Positions 15,431-24,700 of a DNA stretch of 37,595 bases are shown piece after piece. This stretch comes from Gammaproteobacteria bacterium. Lineage in GTDB: Bacteria > Pseudomonadota > Gammaproteobacteria > Pseudomonadales > Azotimanducaceae. A program made the translations under genes and the position numbers. Positions within the stretch are counted from its first letter, which is position 1; the number at the start of each line of letters is the position of its first letter. The stretch spans positions 1 to 37,595 of the forward strand of contig VGVE01000023.1 in NCBI GenBank assembly GCA_016874135.1, given 5' to 3'. Below the pieces are notes generated by a model. The model saw nothing but the letters and a program-made list of their open reading frames with translations. It searched no databases and was not told the DNA's origin.

Positions 15431-16634
15431 CCGAATAATCCGCGCGGATTTTCCTGCACTCGCCCAGTTGATCCACGGTCAGCCGCTGGTCTATCTCGAC
15501 AACGCCGCAACGACCCAGAAACCACGATCCGTACTGGACGCGATGCAGCGCTACTATCTTGAGGACAACGCAAACGTCCACCGCGCGGCGCACACGCTCG
15601 CTGCCCGGGCGACGGACGCCATGGAATCTGCACGTGCGCGGGTGGCCGGGCTGATCAGCTCCCCTGCCGCCGATCAGATCGTTTTCACGCGCGGCACTAC
15701 TGAATCGATCAACATGGTGGCCTCCGGGCTCAGCCATCGTCTGCACAGTCGCGACCGCATTCTGGTGACTGCTCTCGAACACCACAGCAACTTCGTGCCA
15801 TGGCAACAGTGTGCGCTCCGAACAGGTGCACACCTGGATGTAGTTACGGTGACACCGGGCGGCGAAATCGATCTCGACGACTTCAGAAACAAGCTCTGCC
15901 AGGAAACCCGGATTGTCGCTTTTGCACACGTTTCCAATGCACTTGGAACCGTGCACCCCGTGCATGAACTGGTGACGACAGTACGCGCAAGGAGTGATGC
16001 GCTGGTTCTGGTGGATGGTGCCCAGGCTATCCTGCATCTACCGGTGGATGTGCAGGCGCTCGACGTTGACTTCTATGCGTTTTCCGGACACAAACTGTTC
16101 GGCCCGACGGGGACCGGTGTGTTGTATGGAAAGCGGGCGGGGCTCGAGATGTTGCGTCCCTCCCAGTTCGGCGGCGAGATGATCGAACATGTCACGCTGG
16201 ATTCGAGCACCTTCAATACCCTGCCGTACCGGTTCGAAGCCGGCACACCCAACATCGCTGGTGCCGTCGGCCTCGGGGCAGCCGTGGACTACATCACAGG
16301 TCTAGAGCGCGATTCGTTGTTGCGACAGGAAGAGTCACTCATCGATGACACCATTTGTGCACTGACCGCCATGAACGGTATCCGTCTGATCGGCACACCC
16401 ACTCAGCGGCTCGGCGTGGTTTCCTTCCTGGTGGAAGGCAGCAGCCCCCACGACGTCGGCACATTGCTCGACCAGCAGGGAATCGCAGTTCGCACCGGCC
16501 ACCATTGCGCCATGCCTTTGATGCAGTCGCTCGGGATCGGCGGCACGGTTCGCGCCTCCTTCAGCCTGTACAATGACCAGACCGACGTCGAACGATTCGT
16601 TCAGGCCATGCATAAGACGCTGACGTTTCTGTGA
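15423..16634 (+). CDS. sufS: SufS, type II cysteine desulfurase
   Basis: A 403-aa PLP-dependent aminotransferase-fold enzyme that takes sulfur from L-cysteine, producing alanine and an enzyme persulfide passed to SufE. The PLP lysine is Lys224 in FSGHKLFGP, the cofactor-stacking His lies in ALEHHSNF (~120), and the catalytic cysteine is Cys362 in RTGHHCAMPLMQ. The short RTGHHC loop is characteristic of the type II (SufS) group; IscS has a longer loop. The N-terminus (ADFPALAQLIHGQPLVYLDNAATTQKP) is normal for the family. It lies between sufD and the A-type carrier gene, with sufE three genes downstream. Confidence 0.97.
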   Translation: MSSRIIRADFPALAQLIHGQPLVYLDNAATTQKPRSVLDAMQRYYLEDNANVHRAAHTLAARATDAMESARARVAGLISSPAADQIVFTRGTTESINMVASGLSHRLHSRDRILVTALEHHSNFVPWQQCALRTGAHLDVVTVTPGGEIDLDDFRNKLCQETRIVAFAHVSNALGTVHPVHELVTTVRARSDALVLVDGAQAILHLPVDVQALDVDFYAFSGHKLFGPTGTGVLYGKRAGLEMLRPSQFGGEMIEHVTLDSSTFNTLPYRFEAGTPNIAGAVGLGAAVDYITGLERDSLLRQEESLIDDTICALTAMNGIRLIGTPTQRLGVVSFLVEGSSPHDVGTLLDQQGIAVRTGHHCAMPLMQSLGIGGTVRASFSLYNDQTDVERFVQAMHKTLTFL

Positions 16635-16681
16635 ATGACAAGCCAAAACGAGTTTACGAGGAATCCAGACGGAGTAATCCG

Positions 16682-17083
16682 ATGAACACCACGGGTAAGA
16701 ACACCGAACCGAAACAGTTTGATCCGCAACAGGTCAAATCCGCGGCTCTGCCCCTCGAAGTGGTTGTCAGTGACGCGGCCGCTAGGCATCTCCTCGCCCA
16801 GCTGAGCAGCCAGGGGAAGGCCTTCCTCCGTCTTGGCGTCAAGGAAAGCGGCTGCAACGGCTACAGCTATTTTCTCGACTGGCTGGATGCACCCGGAGTG
16901 GACGATATTCCGCTGCATATCAATGCCGATCTTGACATCCATGTCGCCGCTGCCGATCAGGCACTTGTGCATGGAACACGCGTGGACTATGTCCGTGAGG
17001 GACTGAACGCGACGCTGCAGTTCAAGAACGCCAATGCCACAGGCTACTGTGGCTGTGGCGAGAGTTTTTCACTAGCCACCTGA
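16682..17083 (+). CDS. sufA: A-type Fe-S carrier (SufA/IscA/ErpA family)
   Basis: A 133-aa HesB-domain protein. The three cluster-binding cysteines are Cys58 (ESGCNGYSY) and Cys123/Cys125 (GYCGCGESF), the invariant C-x64-C-x-C pattern. A-type carriers take clusters from the scaffold to apoproteins. I chose the ATG at 16682, which has GGAG 7 nt upstream, rather than the GTG at 16631, which overlaps the sufS stop but lacks a ribosome-binding site. The extra ~22 residues before the conserved core are not conserved in the family. Its place in the suf operon supports the name SufA, but sequence alone cannot separate SufA from IscA or ErpA. Confidence 0.92.
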   Translation: MNTTGKNTEPKQFDPQQVKSAALPLEVVVSDAAARHLLAQLSSQGKAFLRLGVKESGCNGYSYFLDWLDAPGVDDIPLHINADLDIHVAAADQALVHGTRVDYVREGLNATLQFKNANATGYCGCGESFSLAT

Positions 17084-17089
17084 AACGTC

Positions 17090-17614
17090 GTGCAACGCCG
17101 GATCGTCAATCTCAACCGCACCGTGCACGCGCGCCTTGTGCCCACAGGTGATCCTGTCACGATTCCCGGCGGTTCGTTCGTAACCCTTACCCAGGATCTG
17201 GGTGGCACCTTCACGGTTGTCCACCAGGGCAACATGGCACGCATCGATGGTGAAGATGCGGATGCGATCGGGTTTGTACCGGTGCTCCTCGAATTCACCC
17301 CACCGGCCAATGGCCGCGTCGATCGGGAGCAAGTCGACGAAGCACTGCGTTCGGTTTTCGATCCGGAAATTCCGGTCAACATCGTCGACCTTGGTCTGGT
17401 GTACGACGTACAGATCAACGGCAGTACCGTAACCATTGCGATGACTCTCACCGCGCCGGGCTGTGGCATGGGCCCGGTGCTGGTCCACGATGTCAAAACC
17501 CGTGTACGCCGGGTTCCCTTTGTCGGTGACGTGACAGTTGATCTGGTGTTCGATCCACCCTGGTCTCGCGAACGCATGACCGAAGAAGCCCAGCTTGAAC
17601 TCGGACTCTACTGA
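17090..17614 (+). CDS. sufT: SufT, MIP18/DUF59-domain Fe-S maturation factor
   Basis: A 174-aa protein with GTG start 6 nt after the sufA stop. An N-terminal beta-rich extension (~1-70, VTIPGGSFVTLTQDLGGTFTV) precedes the MIP18/DUF59 domain. The domain has SVFDPEIPVNIVDLGLVYDV and the conserved cysteine Cys125 in LTAPGCGMGPVL. The extension-plus-DUF59 layout is that of SufT, an accessory factor for Fe-S protein maturation under high demand, not of the ParA-type carriers. It lies between the A-type carrier and sufE genes, as in several proteobacterial and Gram-positive suf clusters. Confidence 0.93.
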   Translation: MQRRIVNLNRTVHARLVPTGDPVTIPGGSFVTLTQDLGGTFTVVHQGNMARIDGEDADAIGFVPVLLEFTPPANGRVDREQVDEALRSVFDPEIPVNIVDLGLVYDVQINGSTVTIAMTLTAPGCGMGPVLVHDVKTRVRRVPFVGDVTVDLVFDPPWSRERMTEEAQLELGLY

Positions 17615-17623
17615 TCGCGGCGG

Positions 17624-18073
17624 ATGATGTTGAGCGAGTTCAGTCCCACCCTGCCGCCAGCAACCGTGCAAGAAATCCGCGACAGTTTTGCTTTTTTTGA
17701 CGGCTGGGAAGACAAGTACCGCTTCCTGATCGACCTCGGCAAGTCACTGCCAGAGCTACCTGAGGAATTCAGGACCGAAACGAATCTGGTGCGGGGCTGC
17801 CAAAGTCAGGTCTGGCTGATCAGTCACTGCGATGCTCAAACGGGTTGTTTGCAGTTTGCACTCGACAGCGATGCGCACATCGTTCGCGGGCTCGCCGCTA
17901 TCGTTCTGGCCGCTTACCAGAACCGCACACCCGGGGAGATCATCACGGTGGACATCGAAGAACTCTTTGCCGAGCTGGATCTGCTCTCGCATCTTTCAGC
18001 AACTCGCGGGAATGGCCTTCGCGCCATGGTCAGCCGAGTGATTGCATTTGCCCGAAACTACGCTGCGACTTGA
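17624..18073 (+). CDS. sufE: SufE, sulfur acceptor for SufS
   Basis: A 149-aa SufE-fold protein that receives the persulfide from SufS and passes it to SufB. The active cysteine is Cys59 in NLVRGCQSQVWL, equivalent to Cys51 of E. coli SufE. The family helix DSFAFFDGWEDKYRFLIDLG is clear. Two adjacent ATG codons (17624 and 17627) could serve as start. It is the last gene of the suf operon. The next gene is convergent, with its stop about 24 nt away, and I see no hairpin-plus-U terminator in the gap. Confidence 0.96.
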   Translation: MMLSEFSPTLPPATVQEIRDSFAFFDGWEDKYRFLIDLGKSLPELPEEFRTETNLVRGCQSQVWLISHCDAQTGCLQFALDSDAHIVRGLAAIVLAAYQNRTPGEIITVDIEELFAELDLLSHLSATRGNGLRAMVSRVIAFARNYAAT

Positions 18074-18097
18074 CCTTCTTTCCCGCGCCACGTTGCA

Positions 18098-18895
18098 TCA
18101 GCTTCGCAGCTTTTCCTGTTCGTTAGACAGGCGCCGGTTTTCCCTTGCCGGTGTGTCTTCAGTACCCGTGCGCAACAGCGCAGCAAACGGATCTTTCTCA
18201 GTCTGAGTCTGTGCAGACAGAGTCTGCGATGACACCACAGATCGTTCTGTCATGAAGTTCTGATCAGGCTTTCGATCAATCGCAAGCGGCGCTGAGATGG
18301 GGTCTTTTCTGCCTGCCTCAGGCTTGTTCCCTGCGGATACCGCGACCTTGCCTGCGTCATCATCCTCGTCCATGCGGCTTGCGACACGACCTCGCACCGT
18401 TGCGGTCGGATCTTTCGGAGCCGATGTCGATTTACCGGCAAACGCGAGTGCAATTCTCTCCAGGAAAGAGATCTCCACGTCTTTGTCGGATGCGGGCTCG
18501 CTGGGGGTTGCTGCATCCATGACTGCGATCGCCTTGGGGGTAACTGCCCGTTCTTTACGTGCCTGCCCCTGGTTAATAGCCACTGCACCTATGGGTTCAA
18601 CAGTGATGCCAGCCACCGCATCAACGTTTTCGGCGTCTATCTTTCGAGTGCCACCACGATGTCGCCAATCTCTCGGATATTTCTTTTCCGCCTGGGCACG
18701 GAACTCCGTCATCGGCCCCGCCAGACGGGCTCTCTGAACCTGTACCTCGAGCTGCAGGCGACGAAGCATGCGTCGTTGTCGTATTACCACATAAAGTTCG
18801 ATCAGTACCGCCACCACCATCAGACCATTCGTCAGGCTCAGCCAGATAACCGGGGAGAGCGATGCCATTGCGTTCATCAGCAGGGTGGTTTCCAT
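18098..18895 (-). CDS. Unknown membrane protein with a long polar cytoplasmic tail
   Basis: A 265-aa protein; ATG at 18895 follows AGGAG with 6 nt spacing, so I prefer it to the TTG two codons earlier. One transmembrane helix (~14-38, ending LIELYVVIRQRR) is followed by a basic, coiled-coil-like stretch (RRMLRRLQLEVQVQRARLAG). A ~190-residue low-complexity tail, rich in Ala, Glu, Lys, Arg and Ser, comes next. The positive-inside rule suggests the tail is cytoplasmic. No enzyme motif is visible and I do not recognise a family. It is convergent with the suf operon and divergent from the imuA cassette. Confidence 0.65.
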   Translation of the reverse strand: METTLLMNAMASLSPVIWLSLTNGLMVVAVLIELYVVIRQRRMLRRLQLEVQVQRARLAGPMTEFRAQAEKKYPRDWRHRGGTRKIDAENVDAVAGITVEPIGAVAINQGQARKERAVTPKAIAVMDAATPSEPASDKDVEISFLERIALAFAGKSTSAPKDPTATVRGRVASRMDEDDDAGKVAVSAGNKPEAGRKDPISAPLAIDRKPDQNFMTERSVVSSQTLSAQTQTEKDPFAALLRTGTEDTPARENRRLSNEQEKLRS

Positions 18896-19192
18896 GTGCA
18901 ACTCCTGTCATGTGCATTTTTCGACAGGGATCGACCTGGTATACAACCGGTCCAGATCATCAGATTTCGTCCGATCACGGACAGGGCTGTCATATTCGGG
19001 CAGTGAGCCTGGTAGTGACTCATCCGTCTCCCCGAGTTCAGGTAGTCTCCCACCGGAAGAATAGACACGATCCTGAATTCTGTCTGGCGACCACCGCTGT
19101 AGCGGTCACAGACCGGTCCTATCCGTTTTTTTGTTTGTTGTATCGACTTCGCGAGAGCGGGGCTCAGTGCGCACAGATACGCTTCAACATGA

Positions 19193-19221
19193 TTGATACT
19201 GTTTTTATATACAGGTATTCT
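19193..19221 (+). promoter_or_regulatory. Promoter of the imuA-imuB-dnaE2 operon
   Basis: TTGATA at 19193-19198 and TATTCT at 19216-19221 are separated by 17 nt, a good sigma70 arrangement. Transcription would begin near 19228, giving a leader of about 25 nt. LexA box 1 lies inside the spacer and box 2 over the start point, so repression would be direct. Confidence 0.65.
19199..19214. promoter_or_regulatory. LexA (SOS) box 1
   Basis: CTGTTTTTATATACAG has the CTG-N10-CAG layout and two mismatches to the E. coli/Pseudomonas ideal CTGTATATATATACAG. It sits between the -35 and -10 elements. The centre-to-centre distance to box 2 is 31 bp, about three helical turns, so two LexA dimers would bind the same face. 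Confidence 0.88.
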
Positions 19222-19229
19222 GGCCGACC

Positions 19230-19245
19230 CTGTATATAAATACAG
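19230..19245. promoter_or_regulatory. LexA (SOS) box 2
   Basis: CTGTATATAAATACAG has one mismatch to the ideal LexA site. It ends 7 nt before the imuA ATG and overlaps the predicted transcription start. The pair of boxes indicates tight SOS control of the cassette. Confidence 0.92.
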
Positions 19246-19252
19246 TTATCGT

Positions 19253-20104
19253 ATGACGATAACCTCACTGCTTGAACATCCAGATCTGTGGCGCGCAGGC
19301 CGCCCGGGAGGCGGCGGCGTCAGCCATAGAACCACAGAACCCTGCCGTTACCCCCTGCTCGACCAGCATCTGACCGGCGGTGGCTGGCCCGTGGGTGCGG
19401 TCTCGGAACTGTGTTTCAACCAGACCGGGATTGGTGAGCTGCAATTGTTGGCGCCCGCGCTGGCCGCACTCAGCCGGCAGCGGCGCTGGATTGCCTGGCT
19501 GAACCCACCCTTCCTCCCTTACCCTCCGGCACTGTCCGCGCTCGGCATCCAGGTCGGACGCATGCTCCTCATCCAGCCCGCAACCACAGCCGCAGCCCCG
19601 AACGCCGGTCGCGATGACAAGTCATCACACGGCAACAAACGGGATCGGATCGAACATCAACGCACCCTCTGGGCACTCGAACAGGCGGGACGATCAGGCG
19701 CCTGCAGTGCAGTACTGGCGTGGCTCAATGAACGCCTGCTCACCGTACGCGACATCCAGCGACTGCAGGTCGCAGCCCGACGCGGCAATACCCTGATCTG
19801 GCTGTTCCGTCCGGAAGCGGCTCTCAACCAGCCGTCCCTTGCATCACTCCGGCTGCGGTTGCATGCGGCGCAGAGTCCGGGGGTCGAACTGCAACGGTTG
19901 CGGGTCGATATCGTCAAACGCCCGGGGGGCTGGCCGGTAGATGGCCTGGTGCTGGATCTGCAGCGCAACCCGGAATCCATGGACCGGCGCAGGGTCATGG
20001 AGCTGCTCGCGTTCTGGCGCAGTGAACATCAACAGCCGGCACTGCCAGATGCGGCCCAGCCTTATGCCACACCGGCCTCCGTTCAGCAGCGGGCGATGCA
20101 CTGA
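19253..20104 (+). CDS. imuA: ImuA, RecA-like accessory protein of the mutasome
   Basis: A 283-aa RecA/SulA-related protein. The start is the ATG at 19253, just after LexA box 2; the upstream in-frame ATG at 19193 would lie inside the promoter. Family features are TGGGWPVGAVSELCF near the N-terminus and GIGELQLLAPALAALSRQRRWIAWLNPP. The Walker-type loop is degenerate, as usual in ImuA. RNTLIWLFRPEAAL-like and LRLHAAQSPG segments follow, and the C-terminus is charged. ImuA acts with ImuB and DnaE2 in SOS-induced, error-prone lesion bypass, in organisms that often lack UmuDC. The last base of its stop is the first base of the imuB ATG. Confidence 0.93.
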   Translation: MTITSLLEHPDLWRAGRPGGGGVSHRTTEPCRYPLLDQHLTGGGWPVGAVSELCFNQTGIGELQLLAPALAALSRQRRWIAWLNPPFLPYPPALSALGIQVGRMLLIQPATTAAAPNAGRDDKSSHGNKRDRIEHQRTLWALEQAGRSGACSAVLAWLNERLLTVRDIQRLQVAARRGNTLIWLFRPEAALNQPSLASLRLRLHAAQSPGVELQRLRVDIVKRPGGWPVDGLVLDLQRNPESMDRRRVMELLAFWRSEHQQPALPDAAQPYATPASVQQRAMH

Positions 20105-21762
20105 TGCTCTGGCTTGCCGTCCACTTTCCGTCTTTTGGCCTCGAGGTGGCCACGCGCGGCATCGGCCAGAAAACCGCCGAAAAACAGGCTATCAAAGAAC
20201 AAGCCATAGAAGAACAGACAAGCCCGGATACCTCGCCTGCTCCCGCAGCAGAACTGCGGGTCCTGATCTATAACCAGCAGGTCATCCAGTGCAACTCCGC
20301 TGCGGCAGCGTGCGGCATCCATCCGGGCAATTCCTTGGCAACGGCACAAAGCCTTGCCGCAGGTGCTCTGCGACATTTCCACTGGAATGGCGCCCATGAA
20401 GAGGCCCGGCTGCTCTTCATCGCCGAAGTTCTCTACCGGTTCAGTTCCGAGGTGAGTCCGGAAGCGCCGGATGCAATTGTTCTCGAGGCCGGACGCAGTC
20501 TGAAACTGTTCGGTGACCTCAGTCGCCTGATTGCCGCGGTCACTTCGGCCTGCGCAAACCTCGGGCACGAGATCCGGGTACGGGCAGCAGCCACTCCGCT
20601 GGCGGCGCTGGCCCTGGCACGTTCAGGGGCACACACCCTGCCAGAGGTATCGCTGCAATCCCTCGCCACGGGCTTCCAGCCACTTTCACCGTCGCACAGC
20701 GCAACCCAGGTCAGCAGGAGAGTTGGCGGGAAGGTTGTTGGTGAGAAGGCTGGGGAGAAGGTTGGTGGAAAGGTTGGTAGGGAGAGTGGTGGGAAGGCTA
20801 CTGACAAGCGCGACTGCACCTTGCCTAACCGCATGGTTGAACGGCTGCACAACATGGGCCTCACCCGTCTCGGTCAGGTGTTTGCCCTGCCTCGGGCGGA
20901 ATTGGCACACCGGTTCGGTCATTCATTCGCCACGTATCTGGATCGTCTGGCGGGCCGTGTACCGGACCCACGCACCACCATTCAGCCGCCCGACCGGTTT
21001 GATCAAAGCCTGCATCTGCTCGAACCACTCCGTGACAAGGCTGCACTCGAAGAACCCATGCGGCATCTCCTATACGAGCTCGGTCAGTGGCTGGTTGCCC
21101 ATCAACTCGGTGCCGAGGCACTGGTCTGGTCGTTCAGTGCCCACGATGTCAGGTCACGCACCTGCATGCCGGTGCGGTTCGCACGGGTTCAGCAACAGCG
21201 CAGCGCATTTATCGGCATTTCCCTGCTCAAACTCGCAGAAACACCGCTGCCGGAAGATGTACTCAGCATCGGTCTCAAGGCACGGCGTCTCAAACCCTGG
21301 ATCGCACAGAACCACAACTTGTTTCCGGATGCCCTACTCGCGCCTGCGGGATTCGACGGTGGCAGTGAAAGATCCGGTGATCATTCAGCCGAATCCACCA
21401 CCAGAATCGAACTGCTCGATCAGCTCGGCGCGCGCCTCGGTGAATCTGCCTGCCTGCGACTCGAACCGCTGGATCGACATACACCAGAAGAAGCCTGGCA
21501 ACCGCTGTCAGTCTTCGAATCACCAAGGCATCGCCTCCCCCCGGCCCCACCTGGCAAGCGTCCATTGTGGCTCTTCACACCTCCTCGACCGGTGAATGTG
21601 GACGAACTGGTTCTGCTGGATGGGCCTGAACGGATCCAGGGCCAGTGGTGGACCCGCCCGGTCAGCCGCGACTACTACATTGCCACCCATCGCAATGGGG
21701 CTCGCTGCTGGGCCTTTGTGGATGACAGCCGCCAGTGGTACCTGCATGGTTATTTCGCCTGA
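20104..21762 (+). CDS. imuB: ImuB, catalytically inactive Y-family polymerase homologue
   Basis: A 552-aa protein. It begins MLWLAVHFPSFGLEV, where active Y-family polymerases carry the first catalytic acidic residue (absent here). The second active-site region reads AIVLEAGRSLKLFGD instead of SxDE. Little-finger and C-terminal regions typical of ImuB follow, ending in QWWTRPVSRDYYIATHRNG and WYLHGYFA. ImuB is the hub that binds the beta clamp, ImuA and DnaE2. Two low-complexity insertions are unusual: a Lys/Gln/Glu-rich one at ~22-40 (EKQAIKEQAIEEQ) and a Gly/Lys/Val/Glu repeat at ~207-231. The C-terminus overlaps the dnaE2 start by 17 nt. Confidence 0.93.
   Translation: MLWLAVHFPSFGLEVATRGIGQKTAEKQAIKEQAIEEQTSPDTSPAPAAELRVLIYNQQVIQCNSAAAACGIHPGNSLATAQSLAAGALRHFHWNGAHEEARLLFIAEVLYRFSSEVSPEAPDAIVLEAGRSLKLFGDLSRLIAAVTSACANLGHEIRVRAAATPLAALALARSGAHTLPEVSLQSLATGFQPLSPSHSATQVSRRVGGKVVGEKAGEKVGGKVGRESGGKATDKRDCTLPNRMVERLHNMGLTRLGQVFALPRAELAHRFGHSFATYLDRLAGRVPDPRTTIQPPDRFDQSLHLLEPLRDKAALEEPMRHLLYELGQWLVAHQLGAEALVWSFSAHDVRSRTCMPVRFARVQQQRSAFIGISLLKLAETPLPEDVLSIGLKARRLKPWIAQNHNLFPDALLAPAGFDGGSERSGDHSAESTTRIELLDQLGARLGESACLRLEPLDRHTPEEAWQPLSVFESPRHRLPPAPPGKRPLWLFTPPRPVNVDELVLLDGPERIQGQWWTRPVSRDYYIATHRNGARCWAFVDDSRQWYLHGYFA
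20716..20811 (+). repeat. imuB: G-rich degenerate tandem repeat inside imuB
   Basis: The coding strand repeats GGxAAGGTTGGT-like units and encodes alternating GGKV/GEK/GRE residues between the palm-like and the helix-hairpin part of ImuB. It keeps frame. Many GG and GGG runs give potential for a two-tier G-quadruplex and for slippage changes in repeat number. Confidence 0.7.
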
Positions 21763-24700
21763 TTTCCCGCAGCGCGGCGTATCAGTCGCCGTTGCTTTTG
21801 CCGAGTTGCATGTGATCAGCAACTACACCTTCCTGCGGGGCGGCGCCCATCCGGAAGAACTGATCAACCGCGCCGCCGATCTCGGCTATACCGCCATCGC
21901 CCTGACCGATGAATGTTCTTTCGCAGGGCTCGCCAAGGCGCACATGACAGCCAAAGCGCGTGGCATCCACCTCATCATCGGCAGCGAATTCCATCTCGAA
22001 GAAGGCATCAAGCTCGTTCTGCTTGCGCCCACACGTGAAGCCTACGGCCAACTTTCGGCACTGATCACCCGCATGCGGCGGCGTTCTGAAAAAGGCGAAT
22101 ACCTGGCCACTCTCGAAGACTTCCGTTTTGGTCTCGCCGACTGCCTCATCCTGTGGCCACCGGGCAGCCCCTGTACCAGCCACGCCATCCGCCTCAGCGA
22201 TCGACCGCTGGATCTTGCCTGTGCCAACGCGACGCGGCCCGGTATCGAGACACTCATGGCTCAGGGGCAGGCACTGAAACAGCTTTTCCGCGTTGAACAG
22301 CGCAGTGTCGAGCAGCGCGGCGGATTCTGGATCGCGCTGGAACTGTTCCGCGACGGTACCGATCTGCACCAGACGGCGGTGGCGCTGACACTCTCCATAC
22401 GTCTCGGGTTACCGGTGACCGCCAGTAACGATGTGCACCTGCACGTACCGGAGCGGCAGCCGCTGCAGGATGTCCTCACCGCCGTGCGCCTTAAGTGTAC
22501 CGTCAGCGAACTCGGCACCGCCGGCTTCGGCAATGCCGAACGGCACCTGCGCAGCATCGCCGAACTCGGCGACCTGTATCCGCCGGAAATGCTCGCCGAA
22601 TCCGTGGCCATCGCCGAGCGTTGCACGTTCAGTCTCGATGAGCTGCGCTACGAATACCCGGAAGAACTGGTGCCACCGGGTCGCTCCGTCACCGATTACC
22701 TGCGCGAACTCACCTGGGCCGGAGCTGCGGAGCGTTGGCCGAAAGGAACCCCGGCAGATGTGGTCGCGTTGATCGAAAAGGAACTCGTACTGGTGAAGGA
22801 ACTCGCCTACGAGTACTACTTCCTGACCGTGCACGACATCGTGCAGTTCGCCCGCTCACGGAACATTCTCTGCCAGGGTCGCGGTTCTGCCGCCAATTCC
22901 GCAGTGTGTTATTGCCTCTTCATCACCGAAGTAGACCCGGCTCGCATGCATCTGCTGTTCGAGCGGTTCATCTCCAAAGAGCGCGCCGAGCCTCCGGATA
23001 TCGATGTCGACTTTGAACACGAAAGACGCGAAGAGGTCATCCAGTATCTCTACAAACGTTACGGACGGGACCGCGCCGCGCTGGCCGCAACCCTCATCAC
23101 CTATCGGCTGAAAAGTGCGATCCGCGATGTCGGCAAAGGCATCGGTCTCGATCTCGACCAGGTCGACCTGCTCGCCAAATCCTTGTCGTGGTGGGACCGG
23201 AAGGACGTTCTCGCGGAACGCCTTCGGGAGATCGGCGTGGATCCGGAACATACGCCGATCCGCCGGTTCATCGCACTGGTCAGTGAATTGCTCGGGTTTC
23301 CCCGCCATCTCTCCCAGCACGTGGGTGGATTTGTTATCTCGCGAGGACCACTCTCGCAGCTGGTACCGGTGGAAAACGCCGCCATGCCGGACCGCACGGT
23401 CATCCAGTGGGACAAGGATGATCTCGAATCCCTCGGACTGCTCAAGGTGGATGTACTCGCCCTCGGGATGTTGACTGCAATCCGCAAATGCATCGATGCG
23501 GTGAATCTCTTTCGTGGCAGCCAGATCGGGTTTGGTGAGCGCCCGCTGAGTGTGGCCAACATTCCCGCTGAAGACCCGGAGACTTACCGCATGTTGCAGC
23601 GTGGCGATAGCATCGGTGTATTCCAGGTGGAATCCCGCGCGCAGATCGCGATGTTGCCGCGCCTCAAGCCACGGCACTTCTACGATCTCGTCATCGAAGT
23701 GGCGATCGTGCGGCCTGGCCCGATCCAGGGTGACATGGTGCACCCTTACCTGAGACGCCGGCAGGGACTTGAACCGGTGCACTACTCCAATGATGACGTT
23801 CGACGTGTGCTCGAACGCACTCTCGGCATTCCGATCTTCCAAGAGCAGGTCATCGAACTGGCCATGGTGGCGGCAGGATTCACTGCGGGTGAAGCGGATC
23901 AGTTGCGTCGTGCCATGACAGCCTGGAAACACCGCGGCGGACTTGGGCATTTTGAAGCCAAACTCATCAATGGCATGTTGGACCGCGGACATGACCAGGA
24001 CTTCGCCGAGCGGGTCTTCAAACAGATCCAGGGATTTGGCGAATACGGTTTCCCGGAATCCCATGCGGCCAGTTTTGCGTTGCTGGTCTACCTCTCCTCC
24101 TGGCTCAAACGGCATGAGCCTGCGGGGTTCTACGCGGGCCTTCTCAACAGCCTGCCCATGGGGTTCTATTCACCCTCACAGCTCATCCAGGACGCGCGCC
24201 GTCACCATATCGAAGTGCGCCCCGTGGATGTGACCATCAGCCAGTGGGATCACACCCTCGAACATCGTGCCGGTCAGCAGGTTGAGGAGCGGGCCGCAAC
24301 ACGTACGCAGGGCGCCCTGCGACTGGGTTTGCGTCTCGTCAAAGGGCTGTCTGCAGAGAGCGTGCAGCGGCTTGTCACTGCCCGCAACGATGCGCCCTTT
24401 GCTGACGCCACCGATCTGGCGCAAAGGTCCCGGCTCAATCGCCAGGACATGGAGTTTCTGGCCCGCGCCGGAGCACTGGCATCACTCTCCGGACACCGGT
24501 ATCAGGCCCACTGGGATGTGGCCGCCATCGATGAACCCATGCCGCTGCAGCAGGTGGCTGAAGAAAGAAACGCCTATGTCACGGAAGTCAGTCTGCCTGC
24601 GCCTGCGGAAGCCGATGAGATCGTGCACGACTATCGTTACCTCAGCCTGTCCCTGCGCTCGCATCCATTGCTGCTGTTGCGCGGTCACCCGGAACTCGCC

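Larger units (their letters stand above)
18896..19252. other. Divergent intergenic region upstream of imuA
   Basis: About 357 nt. The 3' part holds the imuA promoter and two LexA boxes. The middle has a small hairpin (ACCGC-TGTA-GCGGT, 19095-19108) and a T7 run at 19128-19134, separated by 19 nt and therefore not a convincing terminator. The part near 18896 should contain the promoter of the minus-strand gene; a TATACC-like element lies near 18940 without a clear partner. I see no convincing ORF. Confidence 0.5.

Noticed and set aside
16631..16681. GTG start for sufA giving a 150-aa protein
   Set aside because: The ATG at 16682 has a proper ribosome-binding site and the added residues are not part of the HesB family.
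18877..19068. 63-codon minus-strand frame in the imuA upstream region
   Set aside because: It overlaps the start of the adjacent gene in another frame and shows no ribosome-binding site or domain.
19095..19134. Hairpin followed by a T-run as a terminator
   Set aside because: 19 nt separate the stem from the T-run and no gene on the plus strand ends upstream.
22856..24115. 419-codon minus-strand frame inside dnaE2
   Set aside because: dnaE2 motifs cover the same bases in the plus strand; this is a frame shadow.
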